From the NCBI GenBank assembly GCA_964405375.1, contig CAYONQ010000051.1:1-19516 (forward strand): a DNA stretch of 19,516 nucleotides, in the 5' to 3' direction. A program made the position numbers and the translations under genes. This document shows, one piece after another, positions 1 to 5,480 of the stretch. The notes under the pieces are model-generated. The model did not search any database. It saw only the letters and a program-made list of their open reading frames with translations, and was not told the DNA's origin. The number at the start of each line of letters is the position of its first letter. Position 1 is the first letter of the stretch. This stretch comes from CAYONQ01 sp964405375. GTDB lineage: Bacteria > Planctomycetota > Phycisphaerae > Sedimentisphaerales > Anaerobacaceae.

Positions 1-33
1 ATTCGCCGTCTGGAAAAACTCCTCGCGGCCTAA

Positions 34-52
34 AATCGGTCAGTTTGAGTAA
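34..52 (+). repeat. 19-bp dispersed repeat, copy 1 (inverted copy at 19463-19481)
   Basis: The 19 bases AATCGGTCAGTTTGAGTAA occur here, and their exact reverse complement occurs at 19463-19481. A perfect 19-bp match is very unlikely by chance in 19.5 kb, so this is probably part of a genomic repeat or an element end. No transposase gene is visible in the window, and the element type is unknown. Confidence 0.7.
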
Positions 53-63
53 TTAAGATAAAA

Positions 64-114
64 CATTCGCGGCTGCGTGCAGCGGCGGTGCTGAAGGTCA
101 GCGAATGACATTCG
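64..114. repeat. REP-like nested palindrome
   Basis: CATTCGC (64-70) is the reverse complement of GCGAATG (101-107). Inside lies GCTGC-GT-GCAGC (72-83), and directly after it CGAATG-A-CATTCG (102-114). The nested dyads resemble a repetitive extragenic palindrome. It lies next to a dispersed 19-bp repeat and a heptamer array, so the first 220 bases look like stacked repeat elements. Confidence 0.5.
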
Positions 115-141
115 TATCTCGTGAAGCGTGAAGCGTATATC
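114..141 (+). repeat. degenerate tandem heptamer array, locus A
   Basis: Four consecutive heptamers are visible: GTATCTC, GTGAAGC, GTGAAGC, GTATATC. The same 7-base periodicity with related words occurs on the minus strand at 16045-16093, where the 12-base flank TTCGTATCTCGT is also shared, and inside the methyltransferase gene at 13537-13564. Confidence 0.65.
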
Positions 142-219
142 GAGGTGCAGGTCGCACAGACTTATTTAACTACAAAGGGCCACAAAAAGCAAGCCAGAAA
201 AGCCAAGGTCGGAAGATAA
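121..219 (+). pseudogene. remnant 3' end of an ORF6N-type gene
   Basis: The last 13 codons before the stop at 217-219 encode KGHKKQARKAKVGR-like residues, nearly the same as the C-terminus of the ORF6N protein ending at 1708 (KGHKKRARKAKAGR). At DNA level 182-229 matches 1671-1718 with two mismatches in 48 bases. The open frame reaches back only to a stop at 106-108 and its first half lies in the heptamer array, so no ORF6N domain remains. I read it as the broken tail of a second copy, left by duplication or recombination. Confidence 0.6.
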
Positions 220-425
220 AACCCTTAAAAAACCGCAATATTTTGGCCTGTTTTTGCTTGATTATAGGGCAAATAGTGGTATAATTACATCTAATGCGTT
301 TGCCGAACCAAAAGGACAAAAAGAGAGTATCGGATGCGAGAGGGTGACCAATTCCTGGTTTTTCGAGACCTTATGACAGTATCCCTGCGCCAAATAAACG
401 TGTGCTTTTTGAGGAGGTAGAGGAG
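220..425. other. intergenic region upstream of the PEP-CTERM gene
   Basis: No gene is seen. It holds a repeat block shared with the regions after 1053 and 1708 (AATATTTTGGCCTGTTT at 237-253 and CATCTAATGCGTTTGC at 288-303), a sigma70-like promoter (258-285) and a strong ribosome binding site just before the gene. The leader from the promoter to the start codon would be about 130 nt; I saw no known riboswitch in it. Confidence 0.5.
258..285 (+). promoter_or_regulatory. sigma70-like promoter for the PEP-CTERM gene
   Basis: TTGATT (258-263), a 16-bp spacer and TATAAT (280-285). It lies inside the repeat block. The block after the ORF6N gene has a similar TTGATT with TAGAAT 17 bp downstream, so the repeat may carry its own promoter. 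Confidence 0.5.
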
Positions 426-1052
426 ATGGGATTTAAATCAATTCTTGTGAGTATAGTAGCTTTATGTGTTTTTTTGCCGAGAGCAATTGCTGTTACTTAT
501 TCTAGCGGTATTCATAATATTGACTATAGTATTTCCGACCCATTTTTCGCTAAGGGTAGTGCAACCATAAATCTTCTAAGTGGGGGATATCTAGAATATT
601 ATTTACGTGCAGAAGATTATAGTCAAATTAATTTGTTAGGGGGAACGGTAAAAAACCAGTTATATGCATATGAGTATAGTGTTGTTGATATTAGCAGCGG
701 AAATGTGAAATACTTATATACTTATGATAACAGTGAGGCTGAAATTTCTGGTGGGTCTATGTTGGAAGTAGGAACACGTGGTAGTAGTCAAGTAGATATA
801 ATTGGAGGCTCAATAGTAAATAATCTTATTTCCTGGGAAAATAGTCAAATAACTGTTTTTGGTAGCGGCTTCAACTTTCCACTTGGTGAGATTACGGCCT
901 CAGACGGTACACTAACAGGCACACTTATGAATGGAGACGCAATCAATGCAAGGTTCTACATTTATAATGATAGTTCAATTATGCTTGTACCTGAACCAGC
1001 CACACTTTTACTGCTTGGCCTTGGTGGCTTGCTTTTAAGAAAACGAAAATAG
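426..1052 (+). CDS. PEP-CTERM sorted beta-solenoid surface protein
   Basis: The 208-residue protein has an N-terminal signal peptide ending near the RAIA motif, a repetitive middle and a C-terminal PEP-CTERM signal (VPEPATLLLLGLGGLLLRKRK: PEP, hydrophobic helix, basic end). Such proteins are exported and then processed by an exosortase; none is encoded here. The middle holds about four imperfect 18-19-residue repeats with a core like S-x-(I/V)-x-I-x-G-G, as expected of a beta-solenoid. The ATG at 426 is chosen because GAGGAGGTAGAGG lies directly upstream; a GTG at 402 is in frame but would absorb that site. The gene looks clearly more AT-rich than most of its neighbours and sits between ORF6N-linked repeat blocks, which suggests recent acquisition. 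Ligand and function are unknown. Confidence 0.85.
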   Translation: MGFKSILVSIVALCVFLPRAIAVTYSSGIHNIDYSISDPFFAKGSATINLLSGGYLEYYLRAEDYSQINLLGGTVKNQLYAYEYSVVDISSGNVKYLYTYDNSEAEISGGSMLEVGTRGSSQVDIIGGSIVNNLISWENSQITVFGSGFNFPLGEITASDGTLTGTLMNGDAINARFYIYNDSSIMLVPEPATLLLLGLGGLLLRKRK

Positions 1053-1088
1053 TTTGAAAGATACTATCCATAGATTTTTGCTAGCCCC

Positions 1089-1134
1089 AATATTTTGATC
1101 TGTTGCTTTCTTAAATTCGTCTAATATATTTGCT
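1089..1134 (+). repeat. ORF6N-linked repeat block, copy 2
   Basis: AATATTTTGATCTGTT (1089-1104) matches AATATTTTGGCCTGTTT (237-253) and AATATTTTGCTCTGTTT (1728-1744). CGTCTAATATATTTGC (1119-1134) matches CATCTAATGCGTTTGC (288-303). The block therefore follows the PEP-CTERM gene as it follows the ORF6N remnant and the ORF6N gene. Confidence 0.55.
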
Positions 1135-1219
1135 AATTGAAAAATGATACTATTGCTATTCAATTATTCCAGTAGAAAGAATTCAACAGTGCATCTACCT
1201 TATCCGTGGTCATAAGGTT

Positions 1220-1708
1220 ATGCTGGACAGCGACTTAGCTGGTTTATACGGGGTATCCACCAAAAGACTTAATGAGCAAGTTCGGCGCAACATCGAGCGG
1301 TTTCCATCTGACTTCATGTTCAAATTGACCAATGATGAAACTGACCGTTTGAGGTCGCAAATTGCGACCTCAAAGCAGGGACGGGGTGGCCGACGTTATA
1401 CTCCTTGCGCCTTTACTGAACAGGGCGTAGCGATGCTTTCAAGTGTTCTTCGGAGCAAGCGCGCTGTTGAGGTCAATATAGCCATAATGCGAACGTTTGT
1501 TAAGCTCAGGGAGATTTTAGCCGGTAATGAACTGCTGCGGCGCAAGATTGAGTCTATGGAACGAAAGTACGACGAGCAATTCCAGCATGTATTCAATGTA
1601 TTAGCCGAAATGGTAATGAAAGACGATAAACCGAGACCACAAATCGGCTACCATACAGAGGCAAAAGGGCACAAAAAGCGAGCCAGAAAAGCCAAGGCCG
1701 GAAGATAA
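1220..1708 (+). CDS. ORF6N-domain (KilA-N-like) DNA-binding protein, 5' end probably degraded
   Basis: The 162-residue product matches the ORF6N family, found in phages and mobile regions and thought to bind DNA. The family core is clear: MLDSDLAGLYGVSTKRLNEQVRRN at the start, RFPSDFMFKLT near residue 28, then GRGGRRYTPCAFTEQGVAMLSSVL at about 54-77. A helical segment (residues 95-130) and a Lys/Arg-rich tail follow. The frame continues upstream with the family's usual PVERIQQCIYLIRGHKV (1169-1219), but between the TGA at 1145-1147 and position 1220 there is no ATG, GTG or TTG. Either translation starts internally at 1220, a non-standard ATT is used, or the start has been lost. The gene may therefore be decaying. 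Its tail is duplicated at 182-229. Family confident, intactness doubtful. Confidence 0.75.
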   Translation: MLDSDLAGLYGVSTKRLNEQVRRNIERFPSDFMFKLTNDETDRLRSQIATSKQGRGGRRYTPCAFTEQGVAMLSSVLRSKRAVEVNIAIMRTFVKLREILAGNELLRRKIESMERKYDEQFQHVFNVLAEMVMKDDKPRPQIGYHTEAKGHKKRARKAKAGR

Positions 1709-1790
1709 AACCCTTAAAGCAGGCCATAATATTTTGCTCTGTTTTTACGTTGATTTTCCAGCAAATAGGAGGTAGAATTTTGCCAAATCA
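1661..1790 (+). repeat. ORF6N tail and repeat block, copy 3
   Basis: 1671-1718 matches 182-229 with two mismatches. It is followed by AATATTTTGCTCTGTTT (1728-1744), TTGATT and TAGAAT, paralleling the sequence at 237-285. Together with copies 1 and 2 it brackets the PEP-CTERM and ORF6N genes as direct repeats. Confidence 0.6.
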
Positions 1791-1821
1791 ATTTTCAGAA
1801 CAATTATTGAAAGGAACTAAA

Positions 1822-2280
1822 ATGAAAGAAAGATCTACAATTTCTCATTTTATAATCTTAATATCGCTGTTATTTATAGGGGGCTGTGCTCCAGCCAGTT
1901 TTGTCAAAGGACATAGTGCGGGTTGGAAAACAATTGAGTTGAACGACAGCTTGAAGCATAATTATGACGTAAGTTGGCAAAAGACTGTTGACACTATCGC
2001 ACGGGATTACGATATCGAAATGATGGATAAGAGCAGTGGATACATGCGAACATCGTGGCTCTATGGAATTAGTGGTGGTATTTACAATCGTTACCGCGGC
2101 CGTATAACAATAAAGTACCCAGACGTAAAAGAACCTGAAAAAGTCGAAGTGAAGACAGATGCACAGTGGCTCCAAGACCCATCCTATGGTGTTTGGCAGC
2201 TTGGGTGGGATAGGAGCTTTAACCGGGAAGTTTTCACAACCCTTTCAGGACGTTTAGGTCGTACTGTCTCCCCCGATTGA
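1822..2280 (+). CDS. small outer-membrane-type lipoprotein, function unknown
   Basis: The 152-residue protein starts with a lipoprotein signal: a basic MKERS stretch, a hydrophobic core and the lipobox FIGGC with Cys22 as the likely lipidation site. The mature part resembles small periplasm-facing lipoproteins in which a conserved SWLYG segment (about residue 73) is followed by RYRGRITIKYP-type beta strands. I cannot name a family. The ATG at 1822 is chosen over the ATG at 1750 because AAGGA lies 7 bases upstream and the signal peptide begins there. It lies just after the ORF6N repeat block, whose TTGATT/TAGAAT could supply the promoter. Confidence 0.75.
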   Translation: MKERSTISHFIILISLLFIGGCAPASFVKGHSAGWKTIELNDSLKHNYDVSWQKTVDTIARDYDIEMMDKSSGYMRTSWLYGISGGIYNRYRGRITIKYPDVKEPEKVEVKTDAQWLQDPSYGVWQLGWDRSFNREVFTTLSGRLGRTVSPD

Positions 2281-2339
2281 TTCAGTGTGATTGCTGCTTA
2301 TCAGATGTGCTTTGAAGAGAGGCAGAGGAGGGGCAAATC

Positions 2340-2399
2340 GTAATAGAAGTGCTCTTGTTGCTTGGCGTTGGTGTGGTGATGTTGAGAAAAACAGCGGGT
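2340..2399 (+). pseudogene. possible decayed PEP-CTERM tail
   Basis: One reading frame encodes VIEVLLLLGVGVVMLRKT, which resembles the end of a PEP-CTERM signal (compare PEPATLLLLGLGGLLLRKRK at 1052): acidic residue, LLLLG, small and hydrophobic residues, then R-K. The PEP motif is lost and there is no start codon or upstream coding sequence. It may be the relic of a second PEP-CTERM gene, or chance. Confidence 0.25.
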
Positions 2400-2458
2400 A
2401 GCATCCATTTTCCCCCTTTTTCTACAAAAATACGGCATAAAAGAAAAATAGCTGTTGC

Positions 2459-2486
2459 TTGCAGTTAAAAGCCATTTAGTTACAAT
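2459..2486 (+). promoter_or_regulatory. sigma70-like promoter for the EF-Tu domain-2-like gene
   Basis: TTGCAG (2459-2464), a 16-bp spacer and TACAAT (2481-2486), with the start codon about 50 bases after the expected transcription start. Confidence 0.45.
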
Positions 2487-2544
2487 AGCGGACGGTGTGC
2501 AGTTTTTGGAGACAAGCAATTAAGCCCAAAAAGGAGATGTACAA

Positions 2545-2799
2545 ATGGCTGAGGAGAAGATTGGGACGGTATCAGATTTCTTTGCCCGGCCTGTAGTGGC
2601 GGCTATCGAGTTAACAGCAGGATTAAAAATGGGAGATAAAATCCGCATTAAAGGCCATACCACCGACCTTGAACTGACTGTTGACTCAATGCAGATTGAC
2701 AACGCAGCCGTTGAAGAGGCCAAGGCGGGAGACTCCGTCGGAGTGAAGGTCAGCGAGCGGGTAAGAAAGACAGATACGGTCTATAAGATTACCGAGTGA
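2545..2799 (+). CDS. stand-alone EF-Tu domain-2-like (translation factor beta-barrel) protein
   Basis: The 84-residue protein is a single beta-barrel like domain 2 of translational GTPases. It opens with KIGTVSDFF, and GLKMGDKIRIKGHTTDLE gives the typical glycine-turn strand pair, followed by VDSMQIDN and AKAGDSVGVKV, the domain-2 pattern. No GTPase domain is present or nearby. Similar small proteins are annotated as translation elongation factor-like; they also resemble the accessory barrel of U32 peptidases. AAGGAGATG precedes the ATG. Its role is not established. A hairpin follows the gene (2847-2868), and the rubrerythrin-like gene starts about 150 bases downstream. Confidence 0.8.
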   Translation: MAEEKIGTVSDFFARPVVAAIELTAGLKMGDKIRIKGHTTDLELTVDSMQIDNAAVEEAKAGDSVGVKVSERVRKTDTVYKITE

Positions 2800-2846
2800 G
2801 CTGCGGTTTGTGTTCAAGAATGAGCTGGTTTCAAAAGCGATTAAGC

Positions 2847-2868
2847 AATCCTCAGAATGCGGAGGATT
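2847..2868 (+). terminator. hairpin after the EF-Tu domain-2-like gene
   Basis: AATCCTC (2847-2853) pairs with GAGGATT (2862-2868) around an 8-base loop. No real T-run follows, so this could be a weak terminator, an mRNA end stabiliser or an attenuator. Confidence 0.35.
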
Positions 2869-2950
2869 TGAATCAGCCAGCAACAGCCATACCGCCGTCG
2901 GTGTGATGATGTGAGAAGGAAAAGTCAACAGCTTTTTAAAGAAGAGACAA

Positions 2951-3391
2951 ATGACGGATAGAATTGATTCTGTAGATGAGATTCTGGAGTTTGCGATTGC
3001 CAGAGAGGTAGAGGCCCACCAGCTCTATACGTATATGGCGGGCCGGATGGAAAACCCGGAGATGCGCAAGGTATGTGAGGAGCTTGCCAAAGAAGAGTTA
3101 GAGCACAAGGCCAAACTGGAACTGGAGGTTATGAAGAGAGGTGAGGTTGTACACGGCATTTGTATCTCCGATTATATGACGGACGCCGGCAACGAGATAG
3201 ATATGGATTATGAGGAGCTGCTTGTTTTTGCGATTAAAAAGGAGGATATTTCGGTCAACTTCTACACTGATTTGGCGGGGGTAGTTAAGGATGAAGAGTC
3301 TCGTGAAGCGCTTTTGTCGCTGGCTGAAGAGGAAACCGAACACAGGCAGCGATTCGAGGTCGAGTACGCTAATTTGTTAGAGGAAAATTAA
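2951..3391 (+). CDS. rubrerythrin-family di-iron (ferritin-like) protein
   Basis: The 146-residue protein has a four-helix ferritin-like fold with all six expected di-iron ligands in two internal repeats: Glu19 with E49-x-x-H52, and Glu98 with E128-x-x-H131. Tyr26 and Tyr105 lie seven residues after the first Glu of each half, as in rubrerythrin and bacterioferritin. The C-terminal rubredoxin domain of classical rubrerythrin is absent. Such proteins usually reduce peroxide or handle iron in anaerobes and microaerophiles, which is the likely role here. GAAGAG lies before the ATG. No dedicated redox partner is seen nearby. Confidence 0.88.
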   Translation: MTDRIDSVDEILEFAIAREVEAHQLYTYMAGRMENPEMRKVCEELAKEELEHKAKLELEVMKRGEVVHGICISDYMTDAGNEIDMDYEELLVFAIKKEDISVNFYTDLAGVVKDEESREALLSLAEEETEHRQRFEVEYANLLEEN

Positions 3392-3439
3392 GTCCAATTT
3401 TCTTACGTCGGTTTGAGTGGGGTGACATTTAATGGGAAA

Positions 3440-3459
3440 AAACGATTTATATGAAAGGA
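3440..3459 (+). repeat. shared 20-nt leader before lipoprotein gene, copy 1
   Basis: AAACGATTTATATGAAAGGA occurs here, and AAACAATTTATATGAAAGGA occurs at 3936-3955. Both end in the ribosome binding site of a lipoprotein gene, 7 bases before its ATG. Nineteen of 20 bases match although the encoded proteins are unrelated. Confidence 0.6.
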
Positions 3460-3466
3460 GCCGGCA

Positions 3467-3847
3467 ATGAAACCTGCAAGAAAAATTACCTTATGGTGTT
3501 TGTTAGCTGTGTGCTCGTTGGCGGTGACGGGGTGCGGCAAAAAGGCCGATGAAAGCAGGCCCATTAGCGAGGTAAAGGCCGAGGCCGAAAAGCTGGACGT
3601 GGAGAAGTTAAGGTCAATGGCTATGAAGTATAAAGACGCCATTATGGCCAAGAAAGGAGAAGTTGAGAAGTTCACCGGCGAGCTCAAGGATATCCCACTT
3701 ACCAAAATGTTAGGTGAAGAGGCAAAACAGTTGAAGGGCGAGATTGACACTCTTAATAAGTCTATATCGGCCCTGAAGGAACGGTTTGAGGTTTACTACG
3801 ATAAGCTGAAAGAAAAAGGCGGTGACTTATCCGGCTTAGAGCTTTAA
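3467..3847 (+). CDS. small coiled-coil lipoprotein
   Basis: The 126-residue protein has a lipoprotein signal ending in LAVTGC (Cys23). The mature part is almost entirely charged helix (residues 35-115), rich in Lys and Glu with heptad-like hydrophobic spacing, so a coiled coil is expected. It recalls small murein-lipoprotein-like or envelope spacer proteins, but no family is certain. GAAAGGAG lies upstream. It shares its 20-nt leader with the next lipoprotein gene, which suggests that the two genes, or their regulatory fronts, arose by duplication. Confidence 0.75.
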   Translation: MKPARKITLWCLLAVCSLAVTGCGKKADESRPISEVKAEAEKLDVEKLRSMAMKYKDAIMAKKGEVEKFTGELKDIPLTKMLGEEAKQLKGEIDTLNKSISALKERFEVYYDKLKEKGGDLSGLEL

Positions 3848-3877
3848 GGCGGTAAAATCGTTTGTTTTTTAAGACAT

Positions 3878-3919
3878 CTGACTTTAGTCAGCCGAACCAT
3901 ACATACTCTTGCCGTTCGG
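3878..3919 (+). promoter_or_regulatory. two adjacent dyads before the next lipoprotein gene
   Basis: CTGAC-TTTA-GTCAG (3878-3891) is followed by CCGAAC (3892-3897) pairing with GTTCGG (3914-3919). There is a T-run before the dyads (3861-3870) but not after, so a plus-strand terminator is not clear. They may be a leader structure or the end of the upstream transcript. Confidence 0.3.
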
Positions 3920-3935
3920 TGTTGGTGAGAGGAAG

Positions 3936-3955
3936 AAACAATTTATATGAAAGGA
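3936..3955 (+). repeat. shared 20-nt leader before lipoprotein gene, copy 2
   Basis: AAACAATTTATATGAAAGGA, one base different from 3440-3459, supplies the ribosome binding site of the gene at 3963. Confidence 0.6.
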
Positions 3956-3962
3956 TGTTGCT

Positions 3963-4373
3963 ATGAGAGATAAAATTATCTTTAACGCCGGGGTCGTTCT
4001 AACTGCGGCGGCCGTAATAACAGGTCTTGTCGGCTGTTCGGCGGAGCTGTCGAGCGGTGAGAGTCGTGAAGGTTCGGCCATTGTCGGCACGTGGGAGTTG
4101 ACGACAGTCTCGTCGAGAGGAACTCGCACAAACACACTGACTATCAACAAAGATTTCACCGGCACGTATCAAAGCCGTAACAGAGAAACCCCGATAATGG
4201 ACTTGAAGGTCGAAGGAGATGCGGTAAGCTTTAAGATGGAGAGGAGCTTTCGCGATGAAAAAATTCTGTTTGAGTTCCAAGGAAAACTGGACGGGACAAC
4301 GCTGAAGGGACAGTTTATCACGCCGAGAGGCAGCCGAGATGTGACCGGCAAAAAGGTTGATGTAGCTCCTTAA
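3963..4373 (+). CDS. small lipoprotein with a lipocalin-like beta domain
   Basis: The 136-residue protein has a signal sequence ending in GLVGC (Cys25). After a short linker, IVGTWELTT (about 40-48) opens a beta-rich domain: TLTINKDFTGTY, then DLKVEGDAVSFKM, FEFQGKLDGTTLKGQF and a final RGSRDVTGKK. This G-T-W start and alternating strand pattern is like the lipocalin-like domains of Planctomycetota and Acidobacteriota. Many such proteins bind hydrophobic ligands, but nothing here shows a ligand. It has the same leader as the preceding lipoprotein gene. Confidence 0.75.
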   Translation: MRDKIIFNAGVVLTAAAVITGLVGCSAELSSGESREGSAIVGTWELTTVSSRGTRTNTLTINKDFTGTYQSRNRETPIMDLKVEGDAVSFKMERSFRDEKILFEFQGKLDGTTLKGQFITPRGSRDVTGKKVDVAP

Positions 4374-4378
4374 GAACA

Positions 4379-4428
4379 GAGAAAAAAATTTTGCGATAGC
4401 CCTATAAAATCGCTGTTTCTCCCGTCAG
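4379..4428 (+). terminator. possible hairpin after lipoprotein gene
   Basis: GCGAT (4393-4397) pairs with ATCGC, flanked by GAGAAA and TTTCTC in the same symmetry, just after the stop codon. There is no clean T-run, so termination is uncertain. Confidence 0.3.
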
Positions 4429-4472
4429 ACAAACGCAATTAGGTTTCTAACGGTCGTTTTGCAGGTATCTCA

Positions 4473-4501
4473 TTGAACGGGAAAGGTGTTTCTGCTATAA
4501 T
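4473..4501 (+). promoter_or_regulatory. strong sigma70-like promoter for the small membrane protein
   Basis: TTGAAC (4473-4478), a 17-bp spacer and perfect TATAAT (4496-4501). The expected start near 4508 leaves a leader of about 125 nt before the ATG at 4636. Confidence 0.6.
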
Positions 4502-4635
4502 TCTATCAACAGTCGGAAATGGGGGTTTACTAAACATTTTGTGTGAAGGTCTGGTGGAGAAGCGCACAATTAAACGTATCACAAGATTTTGTTGCGGAAA
4601 TCTGCAGGCGAGCTATCACAGATAAGGGGGTCAAG

Positions 4636-4878
4636 ATGAAAAGGTCGGCGGTTTTGGTGATGCTGGTTGTGATTGCCCTATTTATATTGTGGGCAAAATA
4701 CTTAGACGGCGAATTGGGCTTTATGGTCGATAGCGATAAATTGGCCGTTAGAGTCGCCAACCCTCCGCTTCTGAACGGCAGTGAATACCTGATTGATGTC
4801 AAAAATATATTCCTCATCAGCTTTATGGTGCTACTGGTTTTCTGGAGGGGTATGCTTTTGAGATTGACGTGGAAGTGA
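4636..4878 (+). CDS. small two-helix membrane protein
   Basis: The 80-residue protein has two predicted membrane helices, at residues 4-21 (AVLVMLVVIALFILWA) and about 62-77 (IFLISFMVLLVFWRG), separated by a short acidic loop. The ATG at 4636 is chosen because AAGGGGG lies upstream and the helix begins there; a GTG at 4543 in the same frame would add 31 poorly suited residues. I do not recognise a family. Its own promoter suggests a separately regulated gene. Confidence 0.65.
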   Translation: MKRSAVLVMLVVIALFILWAKYLDGELGFMVDSDKLAVRVANPPLLNGSEYLIDVKNIFLISFMVLLVFWRGMLLRLTWK

Positions 4879-4916
4879 AGCGCTCACAACGCATTTAGCA
4901 TGAGGTGATTGCCGCA

Positions 4917-4950
4917 TTGATACAGCAAAAAGATGTATCAAGACTTTTCA
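4917..4950 (+). terminator. perfect 8-bp hairpin, probable terminator
   Basis: TTGATACA (4917-4924) pairs perfectly with TGTATCAA (4934-4941) around a 9-base A-rich loop, followed by GACTTTTC. The T-run is short, so an operator for the next gene is the alternative. Confidence 0.45.
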
Positions 4951-5053
4951 TATATGTCGGATTTGTCGCCTTTGTTGCTTAACTCGGCTTGAATTTGCTC
5001 CGATATATAATATTTGAAACGTGCGGAAACCACACTGGGTAAAAAGAGCTAAT

Positions 5054-5398
5054 ATGGGAATTCGAAATTTATCAGAAGATGTTATTCTCGTTACGCTGCC
5101 CAAAGAACCACAAACGGGCAAAGAGCTTAGAGCCGTCAATGAAACGGTCAGCAGCGAGGGGCTGTGGGACGTTATAATCGATTTCTCTATGGTCGAGATA
5201 ATAACCTCCTCCAACATCAGCAATCTTCTAATACTACACAGGTCGCTGGAGAACGCCGGCCGTCGGCTTATTCTCTGCAGCGTTGCCCTTCCGACTAAAT
5301 GTATCTTTAAGGTGGCAGGGCTCGATGGGCTTTTCGAATTTGCCGATGATAAGTTCGCCGCTTTAGCGTCTATGAAGCTGGCCGTTCAGACATTGTAA
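5054..5398 (+). CDS. STAS-domain protein, anti-sigma factor antagonist type
   Basis: The 114-residue protein is a single STAS domain. The central signature DFSMVEIITSSNISNLLIL (43-61) matches the D-x-x-x-V-x-x-I-D-S-S-G-L motif of SpoIIAA-like antagonists. Two serines (52, 53) align with the phosphorylated site; the Asp before them is Thr and the Gly after is Asn. These proteins normally bind an anti-sigma kinase and are switched by Ser phosphorylation, but neither a kinase nor a phosphatase is nearby. The ATG at 5054 gives a normal STAS start; an upstream ATG at 5021 adds a non-conserved 11 residues. Confidence 0.8.
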   Translation: MGIRNLSEDVILVTLPKEPQTGKELRAVNETVSSEGLWDVIIDFSMVEIITSSNISNLLILHRSLENAGRRLILCSVALPTKCIFKVAGLDGLFEFADDKFAALASMKLAVQTL

Positions 5399-5480
5399 CG
5401 GCTACGAGAATTCTTTTGCCAAGCCGGATGTGATAATGCTGATAAAACAGCGCTAAACCTACCTTTATCTTTCAGCTGCA

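Noticed and set aside
1089..1134. Integron attC site
   Set aside because: The repeat blocks lack the paired R/L core sites with GTTRRRY/RYYYAAC symmetry, and no integron integrase is visible.
3098..3343. Open frame on the minus strand opposite the rubrerythrin-like gene
   Set aside because: It mirrors a well-supported gene with all six metal ligands; the minus frame has no family resemblance or ribosome site.
3951..3977. Eight-codon upstream frame (ATG in the shared leader to TAA)
   Set aside because: The ATG is part of the leader motif and lacks its own ribosome site; the same leader before 3467 does not give a short frame.
4543..4635. Longer GTG start for the small membrane protein
   Set aside because: The added residues are unlike a signal, and a good ribosome site (AAGGGGG) lies before the internal ATG at 4636.
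4917..5011. Promoter for the STAS gene at TATAAT 5006-5011
   Set aside because: The -10 is perfect but no -35-like hexamer lies 15-19 bp upstream, so the call is too weak to list.
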